Source: Bacteroidota bacterium
GTDB taxonomy: Bacteria > Bacteroidota > Bacteroidia > AKYH767-A > OLB10
Assembly (NCBI GenBank): GCA_016717725.1
Contig: JADKFA010000024.1
Location: 1 to 64,000, forward strand
DNA length: 64,000 bases
Reading direction: 5' to 3'
The notes below the pieces were generated by a model, which saw nothing but the letters and a program-made list of their open reading frames with translations, was not told where the DNA came from and did no database searches. Positions 47,626 to 55,217 of the stretch are shown in pieces; positions within the stretch are counted from its first letter, which is position 1; every line of letters begins with the position of its first letter. Position numbers and translations under genes: made by a program.

Positions 47626-48450
47626 ATGGCAACTAGAAAAATACGTCCAATGACTCCGGGTCAACGCCATCAAACGCGTACTGACTATTCGGAAATTACT
47701 GCAAGCGAGCCAGAAAAATCATTACTTGTTTCGTTGAAGCGTAGTGGTGGTAGAAATAATACGGGTAAAATGACCATGCGTTATTTAGGTGGTGGTCACC
47801 GTAAAATGTATCGTATCATCGATTTTAAACGTGACAAATTTGATGTTACGGGTGCAGTGGAAACGATCGAGTATGATCCAAACAGAACTTCATTCATCGC
47901 CTTGGTAAAATATACCGACGGTGAGAAAAGATATATTATCGCTCCAAACGGAATTCAAGTAGGCCAAATCATTGCGAATGGTTCTACAGTGGCTCCAGAG
48001 GTAGGTAATGCAATGCCGTTAAAAGATATTCCATTGGGAACTGTGGTGCATAACATTGAAATGCGTCCAGGTCAAGGTGGAAAAATTGCTCGTAGCGCTG
48101 GTGCATATGCACAGTTAGCTGCTCGTGAAGATAAATATGCAGTATTGAAGATGCCTTCAGGCGAAACACGTAAAGTGCTTGTTGTTTGTATGGCAACCAT
48201 AGGTTCTGTATCCAATTCAGATCACGATAAGCAAAGCAAAGGTAAAGCGGGTAAAAACCGTTGGTTAGGACGTCGTCCACGTGTTCGTGGAGTTGCAATG
48301 AATCCAGTAGATCATCCAATGGGTGGAGGAGAAGGCCGTGCTTCAGGTGGACATCCACGTAGTCGCAAAGGTCTCATTGCAAAAGGATACAAAACGCGTA
48401 AGAAGAGTAACCCTTCGAACAAGTACATCCTAGAGCGTCGTAAGAAATAA
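47626..48450 (+). CDS. rplB: 50S ribosomal protein L2 (uL2)
   Basis: Product of 274 residues, normal length. RIIDFKRDKFDVTGAVETIE, ARSAGAYAQLAAREDKYAV and the C-terminal GVAMNPVDHPMGGGEGRA with the His essential near the peptidyl transferase centre are all present. Confidence 0.98.
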   Translation: MATRKIRPMTPGQRHQTRTDYSEITASEPEKSLLVSLKRSGGRNNTGKMTMRYLGGGHRKMYRIIDFKRDKFDVTGAVETIEYDPNRTSFIALVKYTDGEKRYIIAPNGIQVGQIIANGSTVAPEVGNAMPLKDIPLGTVVHNIEMRPGQGGKIARSAGAYAQLAAREDKYAVLKMPSGETRKVLVVCMATIGSVSNSDHDKQSKGKAGKNRWLGRRPRVRGVAMNPVDHPMGGGEGRASGGHPRSRKGLIAKGYKTRKKSNPSNKYILERRKK

Positions 48451-48480
48451 TTGTATAAGGTAATCTGACTATAAAATAAC

Positions 48481-48759
48481 ATGAGTCGTTCGCTTAAAAA
48501 AGGTCCTTTCATTGATTACAAACTCGAGCTTAAAGTTGCGGGAATGAATGAAGGCAAGAAAAAAGCTACCATCAAAACATGGTCGCGCAGATCAATGATC
48601 TCTCCGGATTTCGTTGGCAATACTTTCGCTGTACATAATGGAAATAAATTCATTCCTGTATACGTGACAGAAAACATGGTTGGACATAAACTGGGCGAAT
48701 TCGCTCCTACCCGTTCTTTCAGGGGGCACTCCGGTTCTAAAGACAAAGGATCTAAATAA
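48481..48759 (+). CDS. rpsS: 30S ribosomal protein S19 (uS19)
   Basis: Product of 92 residues. MSRSLKKGPFIDYKL, RRSMISPDFVGNTFAVHNG and GHKLGEFAPTRSFRGHSG match the family. Lies with 2 bases before rplV. Confidence 0.98.
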   Translation: MSRSLKKGPFIDYKLELKVAGMNEGKKKATIKTWSRRSMISPDFVGNTFAVHNGNKFIPVYVTENMVGHKLGEFAPTRSFRGHSGSKDKGSK

Positions 48760-48761
48760 TT

Positions 48762-49190
48762 ATGGGAGCCAGAAAACGTAATGTCGCTGAAGAGCGCAAG
48801 GCTGCAATAAAGAAAGTAGCAATTGCAAAATTAAATGACTGTCCTACTTCTCCGCGTAAAATGCGTTTAGTAGCTGATATGATTCGTGGAAAGCGCGTTG
48901 ATTTAGCGTTAGCCATGCTTCGTTTAAGCACTAAAGAAGCAGCAGGCCGTTTAGAGAAACTTCTTTTATCTGCTCTTGCTAACTGGCAAGCGAAGAACGA
49001 AGGAAGTCGTATCGAAGATCAAGAGTTAGTGGTAAAGCAAGTGAATGTTGACTCAGGTCGTCAATTGAAACGTCTTCGCCCAGCACCTCAAGGTCGTGGA
49101 CACAGAATTCGTAAGCGTTCAAATCATATAACTTTAGTAGTTGACAACAAAAACGCTGTTGTTGCTGCAGATAATAATACCGCTAACTAA
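48762..49190 (+). CDS. rplV: 50S ribosomal protein L22 (uL22)
   Basis: Product of 142 residues with SPRKMRLVADMIRGK and the tunnel loop RLRPAPQGRGHRIRKRSNH. Starts MGARKRNVAEERKAAIKK and has a longer N-terminus than E. coli L22. Confidence 0.97.
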   Translation: MGARKRNVAEERKAAIKKVAIAKLNDCPTSPRKMRLVADMIRGKRVDLALAMLRLSTKEAAGRLEKLLLSALANWQAKNEGSRIEDQELVVKQVNVDSGRQLKRLRPAPQGRGHRIRKRSNHITLVVDNKNAVVAADNNTAN

Positions 49191-49199
49191 GTAGATTTA

Positions 49200-50003
49200 A
49201 TGGGACAAAAAGCTAACCCGATAGGTAATCGTTTAGGAATCATCCGCGGATGGGATTCTAACTGGTATGGAGGAAAGAACTATTCTGAAAAACTAGTTGA
49301 AGATGAGAAAATCCGTAAATATTTACTTGCTCGTCTTGCAAAAGGTGGTGTATCACGTATCGTTATTGAACGTACGTTGAAACTAATCACAGTAACTGTT
49401 CATACTGCTCGTCCGGGTATTGTGATTGGTAAAGGTGGTGCAGAAGTAGATAAGTTAAAGGAAGAAGTAAAGAAACTGACTAAAAAGGAAGTTCAAATTA
49501 ATATCTTCGAAATTAAGCGTCCAGAATTAGATGCTCAATTAGTAGCCGATGGAATCGCTCGTCAATTAGAAGCGCGTATTTCTTTCCGTCGTGCGATGAA
49601 GCAATCAGTAGCTTCAACAATGAGAATGGGTGCTGAAGGAATTAAGATCAATTGCTCTGGTCGTTTAGGAGGTGCTGAGATTGCACGTTCTGAACAATAC
49701 AAAGAAGGTCGTGTTCCTTTACATACATTCCGTGCCGATATCGATTACGCTTTATCAGAAGCATTAACAACTTATGGTCTTATCGGGATTAAAGTTTGGA
49801 TCTGCAAAGGTGAAGTATTTGGAAAAAGAGATTTATCACCAAACGTAGGTATCGCAAGTACATCGAAAGCAGGTGGTGGTGAGAAGCGTGGAGATAGAAA
49901 TGATCGTGGAGATCGCGGTGACCGTGGTGGAAACAGAGGCGGTGGCAACAGAGGCGGTGGAAACAGAGGTGGTGGCGATCGTAACAAACCGACAAGAGAT
50001 TAA
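49200..50003 (+). CDS. rpsC: 30S ribosomal protein S3 (uS3) with RGG-type tail
   Basis: Product of 267 residues. MGQKANPIGNRLGIIRGWDS, the KH motif VIGKGGAEVDKLKEEVKK and GRLGGAEIARSEQYKEGRVP are standard. The final 45 residues (about 222-267) are a low-complexity Gly/Arg/Asp/Asn tail (GGNRGGGNRGGGNRGGG) like eukaryotic RGG boxes and absent from E. coli S3. Confidence 0.97.
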   Translation: MGQKANPIGNRLGIIRGWDSNWYGGKNYSEKLVEDEKIRKYLLARLAKGGVSRIVIERTLKLITVTVHTARPGIVIGKGGAEVDKLKEEVKKLTKKEVQINIFEIKRPELDAQLVADGIARQLEARISFRRAMKQSVASTMRMGAEGIKINCSGRLGGAEIARSEQYKEGRVPLHTFRADIDYALSEALTTYGLIGIKVWICKGEVFGKRDLSPNVGIASTSKAGGGEKRGDRNDRGDRGDRGGNRGGGNRGGGNRGGGDRNKPTRD

Positions 50004-50045
50004 TTAAATTAATAGGACGAAATAATTAGATAAAGTAGCTGAATC

Positions 50046-50465
50046 ATGTTACAGCCTAAAAAAACCAAGTTCAGAAAGCAACATAAAATGGTTCCGAGTG
50101 GTACTGCCACAAGAGGAACGTCATTGGCTTTTGGAACTTTTGGAATCAAATCACTAGAAACCTGCTGGATCACTTCCCGTCAGATTGAAGCAGCCCGTAT
50201 CGCGGTAACCCGTTTCATGAAACGTGAAGGACAAATCTGGATCAGAATATTCCCAGACAAACCAATTACTCGTAAGCCTTTAGAGGTACGTATGGGTAAA
50301 GGTAAAGGAGCTCCTGAATATTGGGTAGCAACTGTAAAGCCTGGAACAGTGATCTTCGAAGCAGAAGGTGTTCCCATTAACGTTGCAAAAGAGGCAATGC
50401 GCCTTGCATCACAAAAATTACCGGTAACAACAAGATTTGTTGTACGCCCAGATTATACAGAATAA
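50046..50465 (+). CDS. rplP: 50S ribosomal protein L16 (uL16)
   Basis: Product of 139 residues with MLQPKKTKFRKQHK, TARGTSLAFGTFGIKSLE-like region (ATRGTSLAFGTFGIKSLE) and RMGKGKGAPEYWVATVKPG. Contacts the A-site tRNA. Confidence 0.98.
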   Translation: MLQPKKTKFRKQHKMVPSGTATRGTSLAFGTFGIKSLETCWITSRQIEAARIAVTRFMKREGQIWIRIFPDKPITRKPLEVRMGKGKGAPEYWVATVKPGTVIFEAEGVPINVAKEAMRLASQKLPVTTRFVVRPDYTE

Positions 50466-50478
50466 ACAGAAGAATGCC

Positions 50479-50688
50479 ATGAAACAGTCTATCGTTAAAG
50501 ACCTTACTACGGATGAAGTCCGTGCCAAGATAGGTGAAGAGCGCACTAGCTATACCAAAATGAAAATGGCGCATGCCGTTTCGCCTATTGAAAACCCGAT
50601 GAAGATTCGTGCTTCTCGTCGTGCCATCGCACGTCTTATGACAGAACTACGTAAACGTATGTCTCAAACTCCATCCGCAGAAAAATAA
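50479..50688 (+). CDS. rpmC: 50S ribosomal protein L29 (uL29)
   Basis: The frame is open from 50437, but the methionine at 50479 (MKQSIVKDLTTDEVRAKIGE) is the standard start, just after the rplP stop and the in-frame MLYAQIIQNKQKN extension is part of rplP's overlap. The product is then 69 residues with RRAIARLMTELRKRM near the end. Confidence 0.93.
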   Translation: MKQSIVKDLTTDEVRAKIGEERTSYTKMKMAHAVSPIENPMKIRASRRAIARLMTELRKRMSQTPSAEK

Positions 50689-50690
50689 TC

Positions 50691-50948
50691 ATGGAACAAA
50701 GATCTCTTAGAAAAGAACGTGTCGGTTTGGTTACCGGTTCTAAAATGAATAAATCAATCGTTGTTTCGGTTGAAGCTCGTGAGAAGCATCCGAAGTATGG
50801 TAAGTTCATTAAGAAAACCAAAACATATATGGCCCACGATGAAAAGAATGAGTGTGGTATGGGCGATACAGTAAAAATAATGGAAACCCGTCCATTGAGC
50901 AAGCTAAAACGCTGGCGCATGGTGGAAGTAATAGAAAAAGCGAAATAA
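50691..50948 (+). CDS. rpsQ: 30S ribosomal protein S17 (uS17)
   Basis: Product of 85 residues with RKERVGLVTGSKMNKSIVVSV-like start (RVGLVTGSKMNKSIVV), VEAREKHPKYGKFIKKTK and GDTVKIMETRPLSKLKRW. Begins two bases after rpmC. Confidence 0.97.
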   Translation: MEQRSLRKERVGLVTGSKMNKSIVVSVEAREKHPKYGKFIKKTKTYMAHDEKNECGMGDTVKIMETRPLSKLKRWRMVEVIEKAK

Positions 50949-50993
50949 TCTGTATCCTTCCTTTCGGGGAAGTGACAATCAAGAAACGAGAAA

Positions 50994-51362
50994 ATGATAC
51001 AGCAAGAGTCAAGGCTCGTAGTAGCCGATAATAGTGGTGCCAAAGAGGTACTTTGCATCCGCGTACTCGGCGGAACTGCTAAACGATATGCATCCTTAGG
51101 AGACAAGATCGTTGTAACTGTTAAAAATGCGCTTCCTAGCGGAAACGTAAAAAAAGGAACAGTTTCTAAAGCCGTAGTAGTGAGAGTGAGCAAGGAAGTT
51201 CGTCGTGAAGATGGATCCTATATTCGCTTCGACGATAACGCAGTAGTGTTATTGAACAATCAGGATGAATTACGTGGTACACGTATCTTCGGACCTGTTG
51301 CACGTGAACTACGTGAGAAACAATTTATGAAAATCGTATCATTAGCCCCGGAGGTGCTCTAA
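50994..51362 (+). CDS. rplN: 50S ribosomal protein L14 (uL14)
   Basis: Product of 122 residues, exact family length. MIQQESRLVVADNSGAKEV, VRPDGS-type RREDGSYIRFDDNAVV and GTRIFGPVARELRE are typical. Confidence 0.98.
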   Translation: MIQQESRLVVADNSGAKEVLCIRVLGGTAKRYASLGDKIVVTVKNALPSGNVKKGTVSKAVVVRVSKEVRREDGSYIRFDDNAVVLLNNQDELRGTRIFGPVARELREKQFMKIVSLAPEVL

Positions 51363-51365
51363 GAA

Positions 51366-51692
51366 ATGGAACGTAAGAAAAACAAACAACAAAAACTCCA
51401 TATCCGCAAAGGTGATCTTGTAAAGGTGCTGAGCGGTGACTCAAAAGGTCAACAAGGAAAAGTTTTGGAAGTGATTCCAGAAAAAAGTACGGCGATCGTT
51501 GAGAAAGTAAATATCATAACGAAGCATACGCGTCCAAATGCTCAAAATACCAATGGCGGTATCGTGAAGCAAGAGGCTCCAGTGCGTATCTCTAAGTTAA
51601 TGGTAGTAGATCCAGCTACTGGAAAACCAGGTAGAGTAGGACGCCGTTTAGAAGACGGAAAATTAGTACGATATATTAAAGTTAAAAAATAA
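51366..51692 (+). CDS. rplX: 50S ribosomal protein L24 (uL24)
   Basis: Product of 108 residues with KLHIRKGDLVKVLSGDSKGQ, GKVLEVIPEKSTAIVEKVN and KPGRVGRRLEDGKLVRY. A GGAGG (51350-51354) precedes the start by 11 bases but lies inside the end of rplN, so may be fortuitous. Confidence 0.97.
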   Translation: MERKKNKQQKLHIRKGDLVKVLSGDSKGQQGKVLEVIPEKSTAIVEKVNIITKHTRPNAQNTNGGIVKQEAPVRISKLMVVDPATGKPGRVGRRLEDGKLVRYIKVKK

Positions 51693-51698
51693 CCGGTC

Positions 51699-51703
51699 GG
51701 AGG
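51699..51703 (+). promoter_or_regulatory. Shine-Dalgarno-like site of rplE
   Basis: GGAGG at 51699-51703 with a nine-base spacer to the ATG at 51713. It is the clearest SD-like site in the ribosomal operon; most neighbours have only A-rich upstream sequence, as is usual in Bacteroidota. Confidence 0.6.
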
Positions 51704-51712
51704 TAAAAAGAT

Positions 51713-52270
51713 ATGAATTACGAACCACGCCTGAAAACGAAATACCGCAATGAGATGATGAAGTCATTGCGCGATAAGTTTCAATACAAAAGTGTAATGC
51801 AAGTTCCTCGCCTTACCAAAATTTGTTTAAATCAGGGTTTAGGAGATGCAGTTTCTGATAAGAAAATTATTGAAACTGCCATTAATGAAATGACTACCGT
51901 AACAGGTCAAAAAGCTGTGTCTACCAAGTCACGCAAAGACATTTCGAACTTTAAACTCCGTGCGGGTGTGCCCATCGGAGCAAGAGTAACACTTCGCGGT
52001 GACAGAATGTATGAATTTCTGGATCGTTTGGTAGCAGTAGCTCTTCCCCGTATTCGCGACTTCCGTGGTGTGAATGATAAAGGTTTTGACGGACGTGGAA
52101 ACTACACGTTGGGCGTAACTGAACAAATCATTTTCCCAGAAATTGATATCGACAAAGTGAGCAAAATTCAAGGTATGGATATCACGTTTGTGACTACCGC
52201 AACCAAGGATAATGAAGCTTTGGAATTATTAAAGGAATTTGGAATTCCATTTAAAAATCAAACTAAATAA
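51713..52270 (+). CDS. rplE: 50S ribosomal protein L5 (uL5)
   Basis: Product of 185 residues. PRLTKICLNQGLGDAVSDKK, SKRDISNFKLRAGVPIGARVTLRG-type region and RDFRGVNDKGFDGRGNYTLGV match L5. The 5S rRNA-binding protein at the central protuberance. Confidence 0.97.
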   Translation: MNYEPRLKTKYRNEMMKSLRDKFQYKSVMQVPRLTKICLNQGLGDAVSDKKIIETAINEMTTVTGQKAVSTKSRKDISNFKLRAGVPIGARVTLRGDRMYEFLDRLVAVALPRIRDFRGVNDKGFDGRGNYTLGVTEQIIFPEIDIDKVSKIQGMDITFVTTATKDNEALELLKEFGIPFKNQTK

Positions 52271-52281
52271 TCTTTCGAACG

Positions 52282-52551
52282 ATGTCAAAAGAATCGATCA
52301 AAGCGCGCGAATTAAAGCGCATCCGTTTGGTAGAAAAATATGCTGAGAAACGTGCAGCATTGAAAGCAGCAGGCGATTATGTAGGATTACAAAAATTACC
52401 AAAGAATTCTACTCCTTGCCGTGTTAGAAATCGTTGCAAACTCACTGGACGTCCAAGAGGTTATATTCGTCAATTCGGAATCTCTCGTGTGATGTTTCGT
52501 AAACTCGCCCTCGAAGGAAAAATTGCTGGAGTAACAAAATCTAGCTGGTAA
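52282..52551 (+). CDS. rpsN: 30S ribosomal protein S14 (uS14), long zinc-free type
   Basis: Product of 89 residues. The long (~89-residue) form with PKNSTPCRVRNRCKLTGRPRG; only CRVRNRC remains of the two CxxC pairs found in the short zinc form, so no complete Zn ribbon. Confidence 0.97.
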   Translation: MSKESIKARELKRIRLVEKYAEKRAALKAAGDYVGLQKLPKNSTPCRVRNRCKLTGRPRGYIRQFGISRVMFRKLALEGKIAGVTKSSW

Positions 52552-52594
52552 TCCCAAGTTTTAATAATTGATCAACAAAAGAATTAACTAGTCC

Positions 52595-52996
52595 ATGTAT
52601 ACCGATCCAATAGCCGATTACTTAACCCGTATCAGAAACGCGGTAAAAGCAAATCACCGTGTGGTTGAAGTGCCAGCATCAAACATGAAAAAGGAAATGA
52701 CCAAGATCCTGTTTGATAAAGGTTTTATCTCAAACTATAAGTTTGAAGATTCCGACAACAAACAAGGTAATATCAAAATTGCCTTGAAGTATAATGCAGT
52801 GAGTAAGCTTCCGGCCATCAATAATATTCGCCGAATCTCACGTCCGGGTTTAAGAAAATACGTGAAAGCAGATAGCATTCCACGTGTAATTAACGGTCTG
52901 GGTATTGCCATCGTTTCCACTTCTCGTGGATTGATGACGGACAAAGAAGCCCGTCAGATGAACGTAGGTGGTGAAGTAATATGTTTCGTGTCTTAA
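52595..52996 (+). CDS. rpsH: 30S ribosomal protein S8 (uS8)
   Basis: Product of 133 residues with YTDPIADYLTRIRNAVKANH and the C-terminal GLGIAIVSTSRGLMTDKEAR and GGEVICFVS. Binds central-domain 16S rRNA and, in E. coli, represses the spc operon. Confidence 0.98.
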   Translation: MYTDPIADYLTRIRNAVKANHRVVEVPASNMKKEMTKILFDKGFISNYKFEDSDNKQGNIKIALKYNAVSKLPAINNIRRISRPGLRKYVKADSIPRVINGLGIAIVSTSRGLMTDKEARQMNVGGEVICFVS

Positions 52997-53020
52997 TAAT
53001 AAAAAAATTACGTCGATAAA

Positions 53021-53575
53021 ATGTCACGTGTAGGAAAAAATCCAATCCCATTACCTGGTGGAGTACAGGTAACTGTTAACGGCCTTGATGTCGTTGTTAA
53101 AGGACCAAAAGGTACTTTAAGCCAAACTGTAGCTGATGGTATTGATGTAAAAGTAGAAACTGATCAAATTGTGTTGAGCAGAGCCACCGAGCAAAAGCGT
53201 CATCGCGCTTTACACGGTTTGTATCGTGCCCTCATCAATAATATGGTTGTTGGTGTATCTACCGGTTTTAAAGTGGAACAAGAATTAGTGGGTGTGGGTT
53301 ACCGTGCTACCAATCAAGGAAATCTTCTTGATATGGTGTTAGGATATTCTCATCACGTAGTTTTTGATATCCCATCAGAAATCAAAGTAGCTACTCGCCA
53401 AGATAAAGGACAAAATCCAATTATTACGTTGGAGAGTCATGACAAGCAATTGTTAGGTCAGGTAGCTGCCCGCATTCGCTCACTCCGTACTCCTGAGCCT
53501 TACAAAGGAAAAGGTATTAAGTTCGTGGGTGAACAACTTCGTAGAAAAGCTGGTAAGTCAGCATCTAAAAAATAA
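53021..53575 (+). CDS. rplF: 50S ribosomal protein L6 (uL6)
   Basis: Product of 184 residues. MSRVGKNPIPLPGGVQV, VVKGPKGTLSQ and TPEPYKGKGIKFVGEQLRRKAGKS-like C-terminus (EPYKGKGIKFVGEQLRRKA) define it. Confidence 0.98.
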   Translation: MSRVGKNPIPLPGGVQVTVNGLDVVVKGPKGTLSQTVADGIDVKVETDQIVLSRATEQKRHRALHGLYRALINNMVVGVSTGFKVEQELVGVGYRATNQGNLLDMVLGYSHHVVFDIPSEIKVATRQDKGQNPIITLESHDKQLLGQVAARIRSLRTPEPYKGKGIKFVGEQLRRKAGKSASKK

Positions 53576-53604
53576 TTAATTAATAGGAAAGTTTCCAATT
53601 TATC

Positions 53605-53958
53605 ATGCAAGATAAAAAACTCGTACGCCGCAAAAAGATTCGCTCTCGCATTCGTAAAATAGTTACGGGCACGGCTGAACGTCCAAGATTGTCAGTATTC
53701 AGAAGTAACAAATCAATCTACGCTCAGTTGATTGATGATGTGAATGGACACACAATCGCAGCAGCTTCTTCCCGTGAAGGTGGAGTAGATGCAAAATCTA
53801 ACAAAGTTGAACAAGCTACCTCTGTAGGGAAAATCGTTGCAGAAAAAGCAAAAGCAGCTGGAATCACTGCAGTAACCTTCGATCGTGGCGGTTATTTATA
53901 TCATGGACGTATCAAAGCTTTGGCTGATGGTGCGCGTGAAGCAGGTCTACAATTCTAA
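53605..53958 (+). CDS. rplR: 50S ribosomal protein L18 (uL18)
   Basis: Product of 117 residues with RPRLSVFRSNKSIYAQLIDD, VTFDRGGYLYHGRIKALADGA and AREAGLQF, the 5S-binding core. Arg/Lys-rich N-terminus KKLVRRKKIRSRIRK. Confidence 0.98.
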   Translation: MQDKKLVRRKKIRSRIRKIVTGTAERPRLSVFRSNKSIYAQLIDDVNGHTIAAASSREGGVDAKSNKVEQATSVGKIVAEKAKAAGITAVTFDRGGYLYHGRIKALADGAREAGLQF

Positions 53959-53986
53959 TTCGAACCGATAGTTTACGAAATATCAA

Positions 53987-54502
53987 ATGATTCAAAACAG
54001 CAAACGCGTAAAGTCAACCGATACTGAACTCCACGATAAACTGGTGTCTGTAAATCGTGTTACAAAAGTGACCAAAGGTGGTCGCGCTTTTGGATTCGCT
54101 GCCATCGTGGTAGTAGGAGATGAGAAAGGTGTGGTTGGACACGGTCTCGGAAAAGCAAAAGAAGTAACGAATGCCGTTACTAAAGCAATAGATGATGCTA
54201 AGAAAAACTTAGTACGCATTCCTATCCGTAAAGGAACTGTTCCTCATGAGCAGGATGGTAAGTTCGGTGGAGCACGTGTGTTCCTAAAGCCTGCCTCTCC
54301 CGGTACTGGTGTAATTGCAGGTGGTGCGATGCGTTCTGTTTTGGAAAGCGTTGGAATTACCGATGTACTTGCTAAGTCAAAAGGTTCTTCGAATCCTCAT
54401 AACGTAGTAAAGGCAACCATCGATGCATTGTTGAAAATGCGCGATGCTCATGCAGTAGCTCAACAAAGAAATGTTGATATCAGTAAGGTATTTAACGGAT
54501 AA
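53987..54502 (+). CDS. rpsE: 30S ribosomal protein S5 (uS5)
   Basis: Product of 171 residues. VNRVTKVTKGGRAFGFAAIV and GDEKGVVGHGLGKAKEV with the loop TGVIAGGAMRSVLES are diagnostic. Confidence 0.98.
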   Translation: MIQNSKRVKSTDTELHDKLVSVNRVTKVTKGGRAFGFAAIVVVGDEKGVVGHGLGKAKEVTNAVTKAIDDAKKNLVRIPIRKGTVPHEQDGKFGGARVFLKPASPGTGVIAGGAMRSVLESVGITDVLAKSKGSSNPHNVVKATIDALLKMRDAHAVAQQRNVDISKVFNG

Positions 54503-54520
54503 TATCAAAGAATTTATACA

Positions 54521-54697
54521 ATGGAAATGATATCTATCACTCAGATAAAAAGCGGAATTAATCGCCCAGAAAATCAAAAGCGTACATTGAAAGCGCTTGG
54601 ATTAAGCATGAATAAAACAGTTGAAATGAAAATAACACCTCAAATTACAGGGATGTTATCGAAGGTGACTCACTTGGTTCGTGTTGTAAAAAAATAA
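54521..54697 (+). CDS. rpmD: 50S ribosomal protein L30 (uL30)
   Basis: A 58-residue frame, MEMISITQIKSGINRPENQK, with LKALGLSMNKTVEMK and a C-terminus of MLSKVTHLVRVVKK. This matches L30 (ITQ-x-KS-x-I, then TL-x-ALGL-x-x) and fills the expected place between rpsE and rplO. Confidence 0.95.
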   Translation: MEMISITQIKSGINRPENQKRTLKALGLSMNKTVEMKITPQITGMLSKVTHLVRVVKK

Positions 54698-54730
54698 GTA
54701 TCTACCGAATAAGAGAAATAAACAGAGATT

Positions 54731-55208
54731 ATGGATTTGAGCAATCTTAAACCAGCTAATGGTTCTACCAAGAACCGTAAGCGTATTGCACGTGGAACGG
54801 GTTCTGGTCGTGGCGGTACTTCTACTCGTGGTCACAAAGGTGCGGCTTCACGCAGTGGTTATAGCCGTAAAATCGGATTCGAAGGAGGTCAAATGCCCCT
54901 TCAACGCCGTCTTCCGAAATTCGGATTTACAAATATTAATCGTGTTGAGTTTGCAGGGTATTAACTTGGATACGCTTCAACGTATTGCTGATGAACATGG
55001 CGTAAGCACATTCGATCAACAAGTATTTATTGAGCGTGGACTTGTTTCCAAAAATGACCTGATCAAAATTCTTGGTCGTGGTGAGTTATCAGCGAAATTG
55101 AATGTGACTGCACATGCATTTTCTGCTACTGCTGCTGCCGCAATCGAAAAAGCAGGTGGAGCAACTTCAACCATTGAAAGAAAAGGTGGACCCCTCAAAA
55201 CCATCTAA
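54731..55208 (+). CDS. rplO: 50S ribosomal protein L15 (uL15), one frameshift in the sequence
   Basis: The first frame (54731-54964) gives MDLSNLKPANGSTKNRKRI, RGTGSGRGGTSTRGHKGA and LQRRLPKFGF, then stops after VEFAGY. The continuation GINLDTLQRIADEHGVSTF to KGGPLKTI lies in the next frame and ends at 55208. Removing one base in the TTTG at 54950-54953 restores QGINLDTLQ and a 158-residue protein. L15 is conserved and needed for growth, so a sequencing error is most likely. Confidence 0.92.
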
Positions 55209-55217
55209 TAAGAATAT

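Noticed and set aside
54759..55208. A separate 149-residue gene overlapping rplO
   Set aside because: Only its C-terminal half is L15-like; the N-terminal half is the out-of-frame shadow of rplO. It is merged into rplO.
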